A stretch of 64,000 bases of DNA, from contig NC_044296.2 in the NCBI RefSeq assembly GCF_004027225.2, forward strand, positions 3,206,796 through 3,270,795, in the 5' to 3' direction. This document shows, one piece after another, positions 62,852 to 64,000 of the stretch. A program made the translations under genes and the position numbers. The notes under the pieces are model-generated. The model was given only the letters and a program-made list of their open reading frames with translations. It did not search any database and was not told where the DNA came from. This stretch comes from Strigops habroptila. Lineage: Eukaryota > Chordata > Aves > Psittaciformes > Psittacidae. Numbering within the stretch: position 1 is the stretch's first letter; each line of letters begins with the position of its first letter.

Positions 62852-62925
62852 GTAAGATGGAAAAGTAAAACTTCTCAGTGTTTTTTGTTTGTTGTGTTGC
62901 TTCTCTGTGGGCAGCAATTATGGAG

Positions 62926-63163
62926 TCATAGAATCCCAGCCTGGTTTGGGGTGGAAGAGACCTTAAAGCTCCTCCAGCTCCAACCCCCTGCCACGGGCAG
63001 GGACACCTTCCACTAGAGCAGGTTGCTCCAAGCCCCTGTGTCCAACCTGGCCTTGAACACTGCCAGGGATGGGGCAGCCACAGCTTCTCTGGGCACCCTG
63101 TGCCAGCGCCTCAGCACCCTCACAGGGAAGAGCTGCTGCCTCAGAACTCATCTCAGTCTCCCC
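62926..63163 (-). repeat. CR1 fragment just beyond the MLLT1 poly(A) signal
   Basis: Begins GTCATAGAATCCCAGCCTGG and contains the young core. It starts about 75 bases after the AATAAA at 62846, so it lies in the downstream flank and not in the mature transcript if that signal is used. Confidence 0.9.
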
Positions 63164-63596
63164 AGCGCAGCTTTCCCAAAGCACCTTGGCAGTGGGAGGG
63201 GTTTTCCATGAGGAACTCAGGAGCTGGTGCCACAGCTGGTGGCTCTGGCAGCCCCTGGAGATGAACAGCACAGGAAGGGAAACTCCCTTTAAGCACAGTG
63301 TGTTGGGGGGGACTCTGATGTTTGTTAACAGATCAGAGTTTTTAAGTCTGTTGCTTAAATCCTGCTGCCGGCACAGCTTTGGGTTGGGGTTCCCTGTACT
63401 TTCAAGGGCTTTGCAGTGGTTTTCCACTGCTCCCAAGCCCCCTCAGAGCTTGTCACCACCCCAGAGCATCCAGCAGAGCTCCAGCACAGGGGCTGGCAGC
63501 GGAGGCTTTTTGCTGCTCCCCATCCCCTTAGACCCTGACCCAAGCCAGGGCTGAGCATGACTTTGCAGCAGGGTTAAGGACACACACAGAGCAGCG

Positions 63597-63602
63597 TTTA
63601 TT
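63597..63602 (-). terminator. Possible poly(A) signal of a convergent minus-strand gene
   Basis: TTTATT on the + strand is AATAAA on the minus strand. Beyond it in the minus direction lies GTGTGTGTCC, a GU-rich context. The position fits a convergent neighbour, but no coding exon supports it. Confidence 0.3.
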
Positions 63603-64000
63603 GGGGGGTGCTCTGGATGCCAGAGCCCCTTTGGGTTCAGAGAGAGGGAACAAACACCCCTGCAGGAGCTCACAGCGGTTACAGACGTGTCACCCGCCTG
63701 TCACAGCGCCCAGAGCAGACACTTGTACCCCTGTGGTCCAAGTAGTGCTGCAGCCCCAGAGCTGTTCCTAGTGCTCTGCAGCCCCTTCAAGCCACCACCT
63801 GCTCCTGCTGCTCCTCCTTTGCCCACGGGAAACATTGCTCGGAATCAGAGAGTATTTGGTTCAGGAATGGTTTCTAATTTGACATAAGGCATGTTCCAAG
63901 GGATCCTTCATTCCTGGTGGGAGCAGGAGTCCTGCCAGGCACTGGGCAGGCTCCAATGAGCCTTGTAGAACCATTTAGAAGAGAGCTCCCGGTACTGGGT

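Larger units (their letters stand above)
58885..62870 (+). other. MLLT1: MLLT1 3' UTR (distal form)
   Basis: About 4 kb from the TGA to just past the AATAAA at 62846-62851. It contains an AT-rich microsatellite (about 59697-59735), a (TG)n(TA)n repeat (60666-60710), a CpG-rich block (about 60780-61380) and an A-rich stretch (61921-61979). Several open frames in the CpG-rich block overlap in different frames and look like composition effects. No other gene is evident before the distal signal. Confidence 0.65.
62871..64000. other. Region downstream of MLLT1, no gene recognised
   Basis: Holds the CR1 at 62926-63163 and then about 840 bases of moderately GC-rich unique sequence. The human neighbour on this side is ACSBG2, in the convergent orientation. 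I could not identify an ACSBG2 exon on the minus strand. Confidence 0.55.

Noticed and set aside
1-64000. CRISPR array, bacterial operon, integrated prophage or retroviral LTR structures
   Set aside because: No regular spaced direct repeats, ribosome binding sites, polycistronic frames, or gag/pol-like frames were seen. The content is ordinary vertebrate intron-exon sequence with CR1.

Overview
This window is vertebrate nuclear DNA and almost certainly from a bird. The main interspersed repeat is the CR1 non-LTR retrotransposon: at least fifteen 5'-truncated copies, many ending in the ATTCTATG-type 3' terminus. Two split protein-coding genes can be reconstructed exon by exon, both on the + strand, with canonical GT-AG introns and phases that join into uninterrupted reading frames. 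Their order and orientation (ACER1 then MLLT1) match the conserved neighbourhood I know from human 19p13.3. I cannot name the species.

Layout. 1-6787: upstream flank of ACER1 with three CR1 fragments and no gene I can support. 6788-16625: the complete ACER1 coding region in six exons (263 codons), with a 3' UTR ending near an ATTAAA signal at 17072. 17096-29049: an intergenic block of about 12 kb with CR1 copies, a long G-run/GA tract, a GC-rich island, a double-octamer palindrome and two stretches that look like conserved non-coding elements. 29050-31400: a CpG island holding the TATA-less MLLT1 promoter and first exon, partly interrupted by a roughly 450-base purine-strand tract. 30750-58884: the complete MLLT1 (ENL) coding region in twelve exons (554 codons). 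58885-62851: its 3' UTR of about 4 kb. 62926-64000: another CR1 and unassigned sequence with a possible minus-strand poly(A) signal.

Function. The two genes are neighbours and show no sign of acting together. ACER1 encodes an ER membrane alkaline ceramidase of sphingolipid metabolism. MLLT1 encodes a nuclear histone acyl-lysine reader (YEATS domain) whose C-terminal AHD domain recruits elongation and DOT1L complexes. All metal-site residues of the ceramidase and all acyl-pocket residues of the YEATS domain that I could place are intact, so both genes look functional.

I did not find an undescribed gene system. The most unusual material is non-coding: a young CR1 group with a nearly invariant core and variable 3' tails, a palindrome of two octamer motifs, polypurine tracts (one beside the MLLT1 promoter), a short upstream ORF in the MLLT1 leader, and a tandem splice acceptor at MLLT1 exon 7.
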